A stretch of 64,000 nt of DNA from Streptomyces fumigatiscleroticus (GTDB lineage Bacteria; Actinomycetota; Actinomycetes; Streptomycetales; Streptomycetaceae): contig NZ_BMQF01000001.1 of assembly GCF_014647975.1 (NCBI RefSeq), positions 248,001-312,000 of the forward strand, in the 5' to 3' direction. The translations under genes and the position numbers were made by a program. A model generated the notes under the pieces. The model saw only the letters and a list, made by a program, of their open reading frames with translations. It did not search any database and was not told the origin of the DNA. This document shows, one piece after another, positions 18,134 through 27,200 of this stretch (the first letter of the stretch is position 1; each line of letters starts with the position of its first letter).

Positions 18134-19533
18134 GCGGCCCCCTGTCACTGGAACCGGGCGGCGCGGAGCAGGACACCCTGGCCCTGCGGCTCGCCGACGC
18201 CCGCACCCTCTCCCTGCGCGTGCCCGAGCAGCACACCCTGGCCCTGCTGCTGCCGGGCCACGGCCGAAGGCGCCGGGCCGTCGACGAACTCGCCGCCGAA
18301 CTCGCCGACCGCATCGCTCCCGCCGTCCACCCCTACGAGGTCGCCGCGCTGCTGGAGTCCGAGGGGCTCACCGGCGACGTCATCAAGGAGCGGTACGGGC
18401 ACCGCGACCTGTTCTCGCTCGCCGCCGCCCTGTACGAGCGGGTTCCGCGCACCTTCCCCGAGCCCCCGCGCCCGGCCGACCCCTGGCGTCCCGACCACAT
18501 CCGGTGCGCGCTGCGCGGCGCCCTGTTCGCCCTGCCCGGCCTGGCCTACGTCCTGGCCGGACGGCTGCTGCACCACGACGGCGCCGCCGCGCTGGTGGTC
18601 GCCGGGCTGGTCTCCTGGGCGTGGAGCCAGGCGCTGGGCCACCGGGCCTATCTGCGGATGGCCACCGGACAGTGGGAGGCGGGCCGCACCCTGCTCAAGG
18701 GGGCGCCGCTGGGCGCGCTGGCGGCCACCATGGCGGGCGCGGTGCTCGCCGGCTCCCTCCCCGCCGCCCTGGCCGCGGCGGCGCAGTCGGGCTATCTCGC
18801 GGCGGCCGGGGTGCTGCTGGTGCTGGGCCGCGAGAAGCTGCTGCTGGCCGCGCTCGTCCCGGTGACCGCCGGTGCGGCGGCGCTGCCCTGGTGGGAGCCC
18901 GGCACCGTGCCGCGGGCGGGACTGCCGCTGCTGTCGCTGCTCGGCGCGGTGGCCGCGGCCGGCTGGGCGCTGCGCTACACCCGCACCGCCGCTCCCGTCC
19001 CGGACACCGCCCGGCCACCGCTGCTGCGGTCGCTGCCGTACGGCCTGTTCGGGCTGGCCGCCGGGGCGCTGGTGCTGCTGGAGGGCCGGGACCACCCGTA
19101 CGCGGCGATCGTCCTGACCCTGAGCATGGGCCCGGCCGAGTGGCTGCTGTACCGCTACCGCGGCCTGTCCGTGGCGGCGCTTCGGGCCACGACCACCACC
19201 GCCGCCTTCCGGCTGCGCTCGGCCGCCGTCCTCGCCGGCTGCCTGCTCGGCTATCTCGCGCCCCTGCTCCCGGCGGCATGGCTCACCGACGCCGAGCCCG
19301 CCGCGCTGCTGCCGCTCGCGGCGACCCTGTGGATCTCCCTGCTGCTCCAGGCGTTCTCCATCGCCTGGCCGCCGGCCCTGCTCTGCCTCGCGGCAGCCGC
19401 CGGGACGGCCGCGGCCCCGCTGTCCGGTCTGTCACCGGACACGGCCGCGCCCGCGCTCGGCTGCGGCGCGGCCGCGCTCTGTCTGACGGTGTGCGCGGTG
19501 CGGCTGCTGGGCCGGCCCGCCGCACACGCCTGA
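18130..19533 (+). CDS. 12-TM membrane protein with cytosolic N-domain, PelG-like partner candidate
   Basis: A 467-residue protein. Residues 1-130 are soluble: an acidic/leucine-rich segment with two near-repeats (RLADARTLSLRVPEQHTLAL) and helices that may bind the glycosyltransferase. From about residue 135 onward there are roughly 12 hydrophobic helices with few loops, with GRAYL/RMATGQWE and GPAEWLLYRYRG between helices. Translation is coupled to the PelF-like gene. In pel systems PelG (MATE/Wzx-like) carries the chain across the membrane; this protein occupies that place. I do not recognise it by sequence as a classical PelG, so the export role is inferred from topology and position. Confidence 0.6.
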   Translation: MSGPLSLEPGGAEQDTLALRLADARTLSLRVPEQHTLALLLPGHGRRRRAVDELAAELADRIAPAVHPYEVAALLESEGLTGDVIKERYGHRDLFSLAAALYERVPRTFPEPPRPADPWRPDHIRCALRGALFALPGLAYVLAGRLLHHDGAAALVVAGLVSWAWSQALGHRAYLRMATGQWEAGRTLLKGAPLGALAATMAGAVLAGSLPAALAAAAQSGYLAAAGVLLVLGREKLLLAALVPVTAGAAALPWWEPGTVPRAGLPLLSLLGAVAAAGWALRYTRTAAPVPDTARPPLLRSLPYGLFGLAAGALVLLEGRDHPYAAIVLTLSMGPAEWLLYRYRGLSVAALRATTTTAAFRLRSAAVLAGCLLGYLAPLLPAAWLTDAEPAALLPLAATLWISLLLQAFSIAWPPALLCLAAAAGTAAAPLSGLSPDTAAPALGCGAAALCLTVCAVRLLGRPAAHA

Positions 19534-19670
19534 TCTCCCGGGTGCACGACGCCGTACGACCCCGCACCCGGCCAAGCACCACCGGCACCACCGCACCACC
19601 GGCACCATCCGGCCCGTACGGGCCGCCCTGCGACGCCCCGCCACGCGAGACCCGACCGGAAGGACCCCGA

Positions 19671-20672
19671 GTGACCTCCACCCCCCTCGTCGCCGTCACC
19701 GGAGCCGAAGGCTTCATCGGCTCCCATCTCACCGAAGCGCTGGTCGCCGCCGGCCACCGGGTGAGAGCGATGGCGCAGTACAACTCCTTCTCCTCCTACG
19801 GCTGGCTGGAGACCCTCTCCCCCGACGTGCTCGACCAGGTCGACATCGTCCTCGGCGACGTCCGCGACCCCGGCTCGGTCCGCGGGCTCGTCGAGGGCGC
19901 CGAGTGCGTCTACCACCTGGCCGCCCTGATCGCGATCCCGTACTCCTACCAGGCGCCGCACAGTTACGTGGACACCAACGTCACCGGCACCCTCAACGTG
20001 CTGGAGGCGGTCCGCGCCCTGGGCACCCCCCGCCTGGTGCACACCTCCACCAGCGAGACCTACGGCACCGCGCGGACCGTGCCGATCACCGAGGACCATC
20101 CCATCAACACCCAGTCCCCCTACGCGGCGTCCAAGGCGGGCGGGGACCGGCTGGCCGACAGCTACCACGCCAGCTTCGACACCCCGGTGGTGACGCTCAG
20201 GCCGTTCAACACCTACGGGCCCCGGCAGTCGATGCGGGCGGTGATCCCCACCGTCATCGGCCAGGTGGCGGCGGGCGAGCAGACCATCACCCTGGGCGAT
20301 CTGCGGCCCACCCGGGACTTCATGTTCGTCAAGGACACCGCGCAGGCGTTCCTCGCGGTGGGCACCGCGCCCGCCGAGCGCGTGGTGGGCCGGACCTTCA
20401 ACGCCGGTACCGGCGGCGAGATCTCGGTCGGCGACCTGGTGGCGCTGATCGGCAAGGTGATGGACACCGCGCTCGACGTGCGGGAGGACACCCAGCGGAT
20501 CCGGCCCGCGAACTCCGAGGTGATGCGGCTGGTGGCGGACGCCACCCGGCTGCGCGAGGCGACCGGCTGGAGCCCGGCCCACGACCTGGAACAGGGCCTG
20601 GCGCACACCGTGGAGTTCTTCCGCGACCCGGCCAACCTCGCCCGCTACAAGACCGGCATCTACAACATCTGA
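19671..20672 (+). CDS. NAD-dependent 4,6-dehydratase/epimerase, LegB-like SDR
   Basis: A 333-residue extended SDR with the Rossmann motif GAEGFIGSH and catalytic YAASK (SPYAASKAGGD), plus TSTSETYG. The stretch MAQYNSFSSYGWLE is characteristic of LegB-type UDP(GDP)-GlcNAc 4,6-dehydratases, and the protein also resembles GDP-mannose dehydratases. It would supply a 4-keto-6-deoxy-HexNAc or an epimerised nucleotide sugar. GTG 19671 has GGAAGGA upstream. It follows the membrane protein after 137 bases and precedes a nucleotidyltransferase by 32 bases, pointing to a nucleotide-sugar supply block for the polymer. Confidence 0.85.
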   Translation: MTSTPLVAVTGAEGFIGSHLTEALVAAGHRVRAMAQYNSFSSYGWLETLSPDVLDQVDIVLGDVRDPGSVRGLVEGAECVYHLAALIAIPYSYQAPHSYVDTNVTGTLNVLEAVRALGTPRLVHTSTSETYGTARTVPITEDHPINTQSPYAASKAGGDRLADSYHASFDTPVVTLRPFNTYGPRQSMRAVIPTVIGQVAAGEQTITLGDLRPTRDFMFVKDTAQAFLAVGTAPAERVVGRTFNAGTGGEISVGDLVALIGKVMDTALDVREDTQRIRPANSEVMRLVADATRLREATGWSPAHDLEQGLAHTVEFFRDPANLARYKTGIYNI

Positions 20673-20704
20673 CCCCGCCGGCACGTCCACGAAGGAGGAG
20701 CCCA

Positions 20705-21418
20705 GTGCACGCAGTCATCCTGGCCGGAGGCAAGGGCGTCCGGCTGCGGCCCTACACCACCGCGCTGCCCAAGCCGCTGGTCCCCATCGGCGACCAGCAC
20801 GCCATCCTCGAGATCGTCCTGCGCCAGCTCGCCGGAGCCGGCTTCACCAGCTGCACCATCGCCATCGGCCACCTGGGCGAGATCATCCGCGCCTATGTCG
20901 GCGACGGCTCCCAGTGGGGTCTCACCGTCGACTACTCCACCGAGGAGAGCCCGCTGGGCACCATGGGCCCGCTGCTCACCATGCGCGAGCGGCTGCCCGA
21001 GCACTTCCTGGTGATGAACGGCGACATCCTCACCGACCTGGACTACGCCGACGTCCTGCGCCGGCACCGGGAGGCGGGCGCCCCGCTGACCATCGCCACC
21101 TACGCCCGCAAGGTGCACATCGACTTCGGCGTGCTGACCACCGACGCGAGCAAGGTCGTCGGATTCACCGAGAAGCCCAGCATGGACTACCGCGTCTCCA
21201 TGGGCGTGTACGGGCTGTCCCGGCAGACCCTGGACGGCTACACGGCCGGACTGCCCCTCGGCTTCGACGAGCTGGTCCTGGACCTGCTTCGGAAGCAGGA
21301 ACCCCCGCACGCCTACGAGTTCGACGGCTACTGGCTCGACATCGGCCGCCCCGACGACTACGACCGGGCCAACGCCGAGTTCACCAGCCGCAAGTCCCTG
21401 CTGCTCAAGGGAGCCTGA
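20705..21418 (+). CDS. Sugar-1-phosphate nucleotidyltransferase
   Basis: A 237-residue NTP-transferase with the nucleotide-binding signature LAGGKGVRLRPYT, the sugar-phosphate motif PKPLVPIGD and metal Asp in NGDILTDLDY. Length is that of the short glucose-1-phosphate thymidylyltransferase/mannose guanylyltransferase class without a C-terminal acyltransferase domain, similar to PtmE-type GlcN/GlcNAc-1-P enzymes. GTG 20705 follows a strong GGAGGAG. It would activate a hexosamine or hexose for the neighbouring SDR enzymes and the PelF-like transferase. The exact sugar is not readable. Confidence 0.85.
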   Translation: MHAVILAGGKGVRLRPYTTALPKPLVPIGDQHAILEIVLRQLAGAGFTSCTIAIGHLGEIIRAYVGDGSQWGLTVDYSTEESPLGTMGPLLTMRERLPEHFLVMNGDILTDLDYADVLRRHREAGAPLTIATYARKVHIDFGVLTTDASKVVGFTEKPSMDYRVSMGVYGLSRQTLDGYTAGLPLGFDELVLDLLRKQEPPHAYEFDGYWLDIGRPDDYDRANAEFTSRKSLLLKGA

Positions 21419-21425
21419 GCACCGC

Positions 21426-22337
21426 ATGCGCATCCTCGTCCTGGGCGGCACCGGGTACCTGGGCGGACATGTCGTCGAGCGGCTCCGTGCCCTGCCGGGC
21501 ACGGAGGTCCTCGACGGCGGCCGCTCACCGGCCGCCGACGTCCACGTCGACCTCGCCACCGTCCGTACCGACCCGCTGGCCGGGGAGCTGGCGTCGGTGG
21601 CGCCCGACGCGGTGATCAACTGCGCGGGCGCCGTCGGCGGGGACGACGTGCGGCTCGCCGAGGTCAACTCCCGGGGCCCCGCCGTGCTCTGCGCGGCGCT
21701 GCGGCAGGCCTGCCCCACCACCCGCCTGGTCCACTTCGGCTCGGTCGCCGAGTACGGCCCCGGCGTTCCGGAGACCCGGGTGCGGGAGTCGGCGGCCACC
21801 CGGCCGCTGTCCGCGTACGGCGCCACCAAGCTGGCCGGCACGCTCACCGTCACCGCCTCCGGCCTGGACGCCGTGGTGCTGCGGATCGCCAACCCGGTGG
21901 GGCCCGGGGCCCCGCCCGCCGGGCTGCCCGGCCGGGTCGCCGGGCTGCTGCGCGCGGCCGGCCCGGACCCGGACGCGGTGATCCGGCTGGGCGATCTGTC
22001 GGCCTACCGCGACTTCGTCGACGTCCGCGACGTCGCCGGGGCGGCGGTCCTCGCGGCGACCGCGCCGGGCCCGCTGCCGGGCGTGCTCAACGTGGGCGGC
22101 GGACGCGCCGTCCCGGTGCGCACCCTCGTGCACCGGCTGGCGGAGATCGCCGGCTTCCGCGGCCGTATCGAGGAGGAGGGCGACGGGTCCGCCCGCTCGG
22201 GCGAGGTGTCCTGGCAGTGCTCCGACATCACCGCGGCCCGCAGGTTCCTGGGCTGGCGGCCCTCCCGCTCCCTGGACGAGTCGCTGACCGCGCTCTGGTC
22301 GGCCGGCGCGCGGCCGGGAGGTGACCCTTCGCCGTGA
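21426..22337 (+). CDS. NAD-dependent epimerase/dehydratase (SDR)
   Basis: A 303-residue extended SDR with GGTGYLGGH for NAD and the YGATK catalytic motif (SAYGATKLAG), preceded by FGSVAEYG. It resembles UDP-glucose 4-epimerase/dTDP-4-dehydrorhamnose reductase-type enzymes. A C-4 epimerase acting on UDP-GlcNAc or UDP-Glc would provide the galacto-configured units expected for a GalNAc-containing polymer, but a reductase for the LegB-like product is equally possible. It starts seven bases after the nucleotidyltransferase and overlaps the next gene (GTGA at 22334-22337). Confidence 0.85.
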   Translation: MRILVLGGTGYLGGHVVERLRALPGTEVLDGGRSPAADVHVDLATVRTDPLAGELASVAPDAVINCAGAVGGDDVRLAEVNSRGPAVLCAALRQACPTTRLVHFGSVAEYGPGVPETRVRESAATRPLSAYGATKLAGTLTVTASGLDAVVLRIANPVGPGAPPAGLPGRVAGLLRAAGPDPDAVIRLGDLSAYRDFVDVRDVAGAAVLAATAPGPLPGVLNVGGGRAVPVRTLVHRLAEIAGFRGRIEEEGDGSARSGEVSWQCSDITAARRFLGWRPSRSLDESLTALWSAGARPGGDPSP

Positions 22338-22996
22338 ACCTGCTGATCCCGCTCTACGTCCACCCGGCCGAGGACCCGGGCGCCTGGCACCGCCTGATCA
22401 CGGCGGCCGACCGCACCTACGGCGTCGTCCTCAACCCGGCGAGCGGCCCGGGCGCACGCCCCGAGGCCGCCTTCGTCTCCGCGGCCGCCGCCCTGCGCGC
22501 CGCCGGCGCCCGGCTGCTCGGCTACGTCGACACCGACTACGGCACCCGCCCGGCCGCCGACATCGCCGCCGACGCCGTACGGCACCGCGAGTGGTACGCG
22601 GCCGACGGCGTCTTCCTGGACCGGGTCAGCGCGGCACCGGAGGAACTGCCCGCCTGCCGGGCCCTGGTGCGCGGCCTGCGCCGGCGGGGCTGCGGACCGG
22701 TCGTGCTGAACCCGGGGGTCCACCCGGCGCCCGGCTATGCCCGCATCGCCGATCTGCTGGTGACCTTCGAGGGCCACTGGTCCGCCTATGTGTCCGCGTT
22801 CAGCAGACCCGACTGGACGCTGCGGCAGCCGCCCGAGCGGATCTGCCACCTGGTGTACGGCGTGCCCGAGGCGCTCGTGCCGCTCGCCGTCCGCACCGCG
22901 GGCGAGCGCGGCGCCGCGGTCTGCGGACCGGTCACCGGCGAACAGCCCAATCCCTGGGCGACCCTGACCCCCGCACTGAGCGAGACGGACCGATGA
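22334..22996 (+). CDS. Spherulin-4 family (GH135-like) glycoside hydrolase, non-secreted
   Basis: A 220-residue protein of the spherulation-specific family 4 fold: NLLIPLYVHP at the start, then YGVVLNPASGPG, LLGYVDTDYGTR, GVFLDRVS and VVLNPGVHPAPGY. Related Sph3 enzymes (GH135) cleave N-acetylgalactosamine-containing chains and are needed for galactosaminogalactan production. Asp residues in VDTDY and FLDR fit the family active site. No signal peptide is visible, so unlike fungal Sph3 it seems cytosolic, or it is exported by another route. Coupled both to the SDR gene upstream and to the GH114 gene downstream. Confidence 0.8.
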   Translation: MNLLIPLYVHPAEDPGAWHRLITAADRTYGVVLNPASGPGARPEAAFVSAAAALRAAGARLLGYVDTDYGTRPAADIAADAVRHREWYAADGVFLDRVSAAPEELPACRALVRGLRRRGCGPVVLNPGVHPAPGYARIADLLVTFEGHWSAYVSAFSRPDWTLRQPPERICHLVYGVPEALVPLAVRTAGERGAAVCGPVTGEQPNPWATLTPALSETDR

Positions 22997-23958
22997 ACCG
23001 AACCCCGGCCGCCTGCGCGGCCCTGCTGCTGGGCGTCCTCGCCCTGCTCACCGGCTGCGCCGGCCCGGACGAGCCGCACCGGGCCGCCCCGGCTTCCCGG
23101 ACCGCCTCTCCCTCGGGCGAGGCGCTCGCGACCCCGACGAGCCGGCCCCGGTCGCCCGTGCCCTCCCGGGTGCCCTCCCGCCCGGCGGGCACCAGCACCA
23201 CCGCTCCGCCCTCCTCCCCGGCCGGCACCCCCACGGCCCCGGCGAGCCGCCCCGCCGGGACCCGCTGGCAGCCCCGTCCGGGGCTCGCCTGGCAGTGGCA
23301 GCTGGACGGGCGGGTCGACCCTTCCGTCGACGTGCCCGTCTACGACATCGACGGCTTCGAGAACTCCGCCGCGGACGTGGCCCGGCTGCACCGCGCGGGC
23401 CGCAAGGTGATCTGCTACGTCAACGCCGGTGCCTGGGAGGACTTCCGCCCGGACCGGGACGACTTCCCGCGGTCGGTGCTGGGCGAGCAGAACGGCTGGG
23501 CCGGCGAACGGTGGCTGGACATCCGGCAGATGTCCGTACTGCGGCCGATCATGGAACGGCGGTTCGACATGTGCCGCGACAAGGGCTTCGACGCGGTGGA
23601 GCCGGACCTGGTGGAGGGCTACGCCAACGAGACCGGCTTCCCGCTGACGGCCGGGCACCAGCTCGCCTACAACCGCATGCTCGCCCGGATCGCGCACGCG
23701 CGGGGCCTGTCCATCGGTCTGAAGAACGACCTGGCGCAGATCCCCCGGCTGGTGCACACCTTCGACTTCGCGGTCAACGAGGAGTGCGCCCAGTACGACG
23801 AGTGCGCGCGGCTGACGCCGTTCGTCGCCGCGGGCAAGGCGGTCTTCCACGTCGAGTACGCAGAGCCCACCGGCGCGTTCTGCGCCGAGTCGCGGCGGCT
23901 GAAACTGTCGTCGATGCGCAAGAGACTGGAGCTGGACGTGTGGCGGCAGCCCTGCTGA
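22993..23958 (+). CDS. GH114 endo-alpha-1,4-polygalactosaminidase, lipoprotein
   Basis: A 321-residue lipoprotein: signal peptide with lipobox LLTGC (Cys22), a Ser/Pro/Thr-rich spacer to about residue 95, then a GH114 TIM barrel. Family motifs are WQWQLDG, VYDIDGFENS, VICYVNAGAWEDFRPD and the acidic active-site region DAVEPDLVEGY, ending with the Cys-containing NEECAQYDEC. GH114 cleaves alpha-1,4-linked galactosamine polymers. As a membrane-anchored enzyme it would trim or release the de-N-acetylated chain produced by the operon. It overlaps the spherulin-4 gene (ATGA at 22993-22996) and is the last gene; 23959-24213 holds nothing I can identify. Confidence 0.88.
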   Translation: MNRTPAACAALLLGVLALLTGCAGPDEPHRAAPASRTASPSGEALATPTSRPRSPVPSRVPSRPAGTSTTAPPSSPAGTPTAPASRPAGTRWQPRPGLAWQWQLDGRVDPSVDVPVYDIDGFENSAADVARLHRAGRKVICYVNAGAWEDFRPDRDDFPRSVLGEQNGWAGERWLDIRQMSVLRPIMERRFDMCRDKGFDAVEPDLVEGYANETGFPLTAGHQLAYNRMLARIAHARGLSIGLKNDLAQIPRLVHTFDFAVNEECAQYDECARLTPFVAAGKAVFHVEYAEPTGAFCAESRRLKLSSMRKRLELDVWRQPC

Positions 23959-24213
23959 CATCCGGCTCACACGCCCATGCCGCCCGTGCAGAGCGCCGAC
24001 GCCACGCCCTGTCTGCGCGGTGACGAGAGGTACCGGCAGAACGCCCTCGGGGCCCGGCCCGACACGGCCGGGCAGCTGGTGCCCGAGCTGAAGGACAAGT
24101 CCTGGGACGAGGACAAGTCCGAGCGCGAGGGCCCGAGCAGCCCCCGGCCGGCCAGGTCGTCGACGAAAAGGAACTCTCCGGCGGGCAGCGGGCCTGACGC
24201 ACACCCGCGGCGT

Positions 24214-27200
24214 TCAGTCCCACCACGACTCCCCCGGCACCGACGCCTCGCGGTAGGCGTGCGGGGCGGTGCCGGTGACCCGGCGGAAGACCCGGCTGAA
24301 GTAGGCGCGGTCCCGGAAGCCGACCGCGCGGGCCACGCTGCGGATGCTGTCGTCGCCGGCCCGCAGCCGCTCCGCCGCCCGTCTGATCCTCAGCCGGGTC
24401 AGGTACTCCCACACCGTCAGCCCGTAGCGGTGGTGGAACAGCTTGCCGAGATGGTCGGGGCTGACCCCGGCGGCCTGTGCCACCTGCCAGCGGGAGATCT
24501 GCTCGCGGTAGTGCTCGTAGAGGAACGCCAGCGCCTCGTGGACGGCCGCCCCGGTCCGGGCGGGGGGCGCCGCGCCGTCCGGCCGGACCGTCCGGCGGAC
24601 CAGCGCGGCGGCCTCCCGCGCCGTGAAGACGTCGAGGTCCAGGACGAGCAGCGCCGGGTGGGGGCGGGCCCGGCGCGCGTCGACGGCCGTGAAACCCTGG
24701 TGCCCGGCGACGACGGCGGGGCACGGCGCGCGCCCGGTGCCGTCGTGCAGGCGGTCCACGACGTCCCAGGCCCGCATGTCGGGCAGTGAGCGCTCCAGCA
24801 CCACCAGCCGGGGCGGTTCCTCGGCGACCAGGGCGAGCGCGGCCGTGCCGTCGGCCACCGCCCGGGCGGGGTGGTCGGGCAGCGCGGCCTCGGCCAGTCG
24901 CCGCAGCGCCTCCCGGGAGTCGGGGGACCGGCCGGCCACCACGACCGGTTCGGCCGGTCCGCTCGGCCGCAGCTCCCGCAGCGCGTGCCGCAGATCGGAG
25001 CCGGCCGCGCCGAACAGCAGGAACGGCGTGTGCCGCAGGGCGGGACGGTCGTACAGCCGCTGCACCGCGCGCCACTCCCGCACCCGGCCGGGCCGGGCGT
25101 CCCACACCACGGCGGCGGGCGGGTGCCGCTCGGCCGGTGCGGCCGCGTCGTCCTCGGGGCCCGGCCGGTGCACCCGGAGCCCGTGGTGTGCGGCGAGCGC
25201 GCGCAGGTCCGCCGCGATCTCGCCCGGCGTGACCACGAGCAGGGCGGCTCCCCGCGGTGCGGTGGCCGCGGACGCGTGCCCGTCGGGTGCCGGCAGGGGC
25301 AGGTCGAGGGTGTACTCCGCCCGGCCGGAGGTGACGTCGGCGGTCAGCGAGCCGCCGTGCATCATCGCCAGGCGGCGGGAGGCGGCCAGTCCGACGTCCA
25401 GGTGCGGTGCCGTGCGCCCGGCGGACGACGGGACCGGGGCGCGGTCGCCGGGGACGACGACCGTGACGCGGACCGTGCCGGGGTGCAGCCGGGCGGTGAC
25501 CCGCGGGCGGCCGTCCGCCGCCCGGTCGGCCGCCGCGGTCAGCAGATGGCGCAGCATCTGGTGGAGCCGGGCCTCGTCGCACCACACCGGCGGCAGCCGG
25601 GCGGGCAGGTCGAGCAGGAAACGGGGACGGGCCCCCGGTGCGCCGGACACCGTCTCGCAGGCCCGCGCCAGCACGGGCAGCGGATCGACGAGGCGGCGGG
25701 TGAGCACCGGGGCGTCGGCCTCGGTGCGGGCCAGGTCGACCAGGTCGTCCATGAGGTGCAGCAGCCGCGCCGCGTCCCGGCGGACCCGGGCGAGCGCCCC
25801 GGCGGCGTCGTCGCCGTCGTGGCACAGCATGGCCCGCACCGGTTCCCGCAGTTCGCCGGTGATGTGGGTGAGCAGCCGGGTCTGGAACCTGCTGGCCTGC
25901 TCCGCCGCGTCGCGGGCCCGGCGCAGTTCGTCGAAGAGGCCGATGCCCTTCAGGGCGGCGCTGATCTGGTCGCCCAGCTCCCGGTACAGGGCACCGTCCC
26001 GGTACGCGGCGCCCGCGTGCGTCGCGTCGAACACGGCGACGCCCAGGTGTTCCTCGCCGATGTGCAGGGGCTCCAGCACCAGGGTGAAGCGGCGGCCCCG
26101 GGGCAGCAGGGTGTCGGGCAGCAGCAGCGCGGCGGGGAAGGCGGGGCTGTCGAGCACTCCGGTGTGCCCGTGGACCCGGCCCTCCGCTCGGGTGAGCAGG
26201 GGGCGGGCCATCCCCTGTACGGCGGTGTCCGCCGGGGACCGGGGCCGGTCGTACAGGACGATCCGGCACTGCGGCACCCCCGGCTCGGCGAGATGCCGCT
26301 CCATGACGTCGCAGAGGCCCTCCAGGTCCACGACCGTGGTCAGCGCCGTGCCGAACTCCCTGAGCCGGCGGGCCTGCCGGGCCTGCGCCCAGCGCTCGTA
26401 CTCCAGCAGGGCGCGCGAGCGCTCCGCGGCCAGCAGCCGGGCGCGGCCGAAGAGGACCTCCCCCTCGCCGCGCAGGGCGACGGGCAGCGCGTCGACGACG
26501 GTGCGCCGGGCGCTCTCCAGCGCCTCCTGCCAGCGGTCCACGTCGGCCTGGGTGTGCGCGTGCGTGCGCAGCATCCGCTCGACCAGCGGGAGGAACCCGC
26601 CGGCGTCCTCCCGCTCCGCCGTGTCCCGGCCGTCGGCGCGGTCCAGGTCGGTGTGGAAGGCGCCGGCGAGCCGGGGGCCCGCGGCGGGCAGCACGGTGTC
26701 GAACGCGGCCCAGCCGGGGCGGTCCCCGTCCTGTCCGGCGCCCTTGGCCCGCGCCGGTGCGGGGGGCGGGCGGTGCGCCAAGGGGTAGCGGCAGCCGCAG
26801 GAGCGGCGGGGCACCAGGGTGGCCGGGACGGTGGTGCGGTCCGGGGGCCGGGTGCCCCGCAGCCGGGCGACGAGCGTGTCGACGGCCAGCGCCCCCAGCT
26901 CCGCGAAGGGCAGGGCCACCGAGGTCAGGGGCGGGTCGCCGAGCTGTGCCTCCGGGGAGTCGTTGAACCCCACGACCGCCACGTCCTCGGGCACCCGCAC
27001 CCCGCGTTCGGTCAGCAGGCGCAGGGCGTCGGCGGCCAGCACGTCGCTGCACGCGACCACCGCGTCGAAATCGGTGCCGGGCCTCAGCCCGCGCGCCTGG
27101 AGCAGCACCCGCATCGCCGAGGCACCGGCCGCCGCGGCGAAGTCGACGGCGGCGCACACGTGGGTGTGCTCGTGCCGGAGCCCGTGGTGGCGCAGGGCGT

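Noticed and set aside
23959..24213. Possible gene remnant between the GH114 gene and the AraC fusion
   Set aside because: A short frame with a repeated DKS motif exists, but nothing recognisable; too weak to call a pseudogene.
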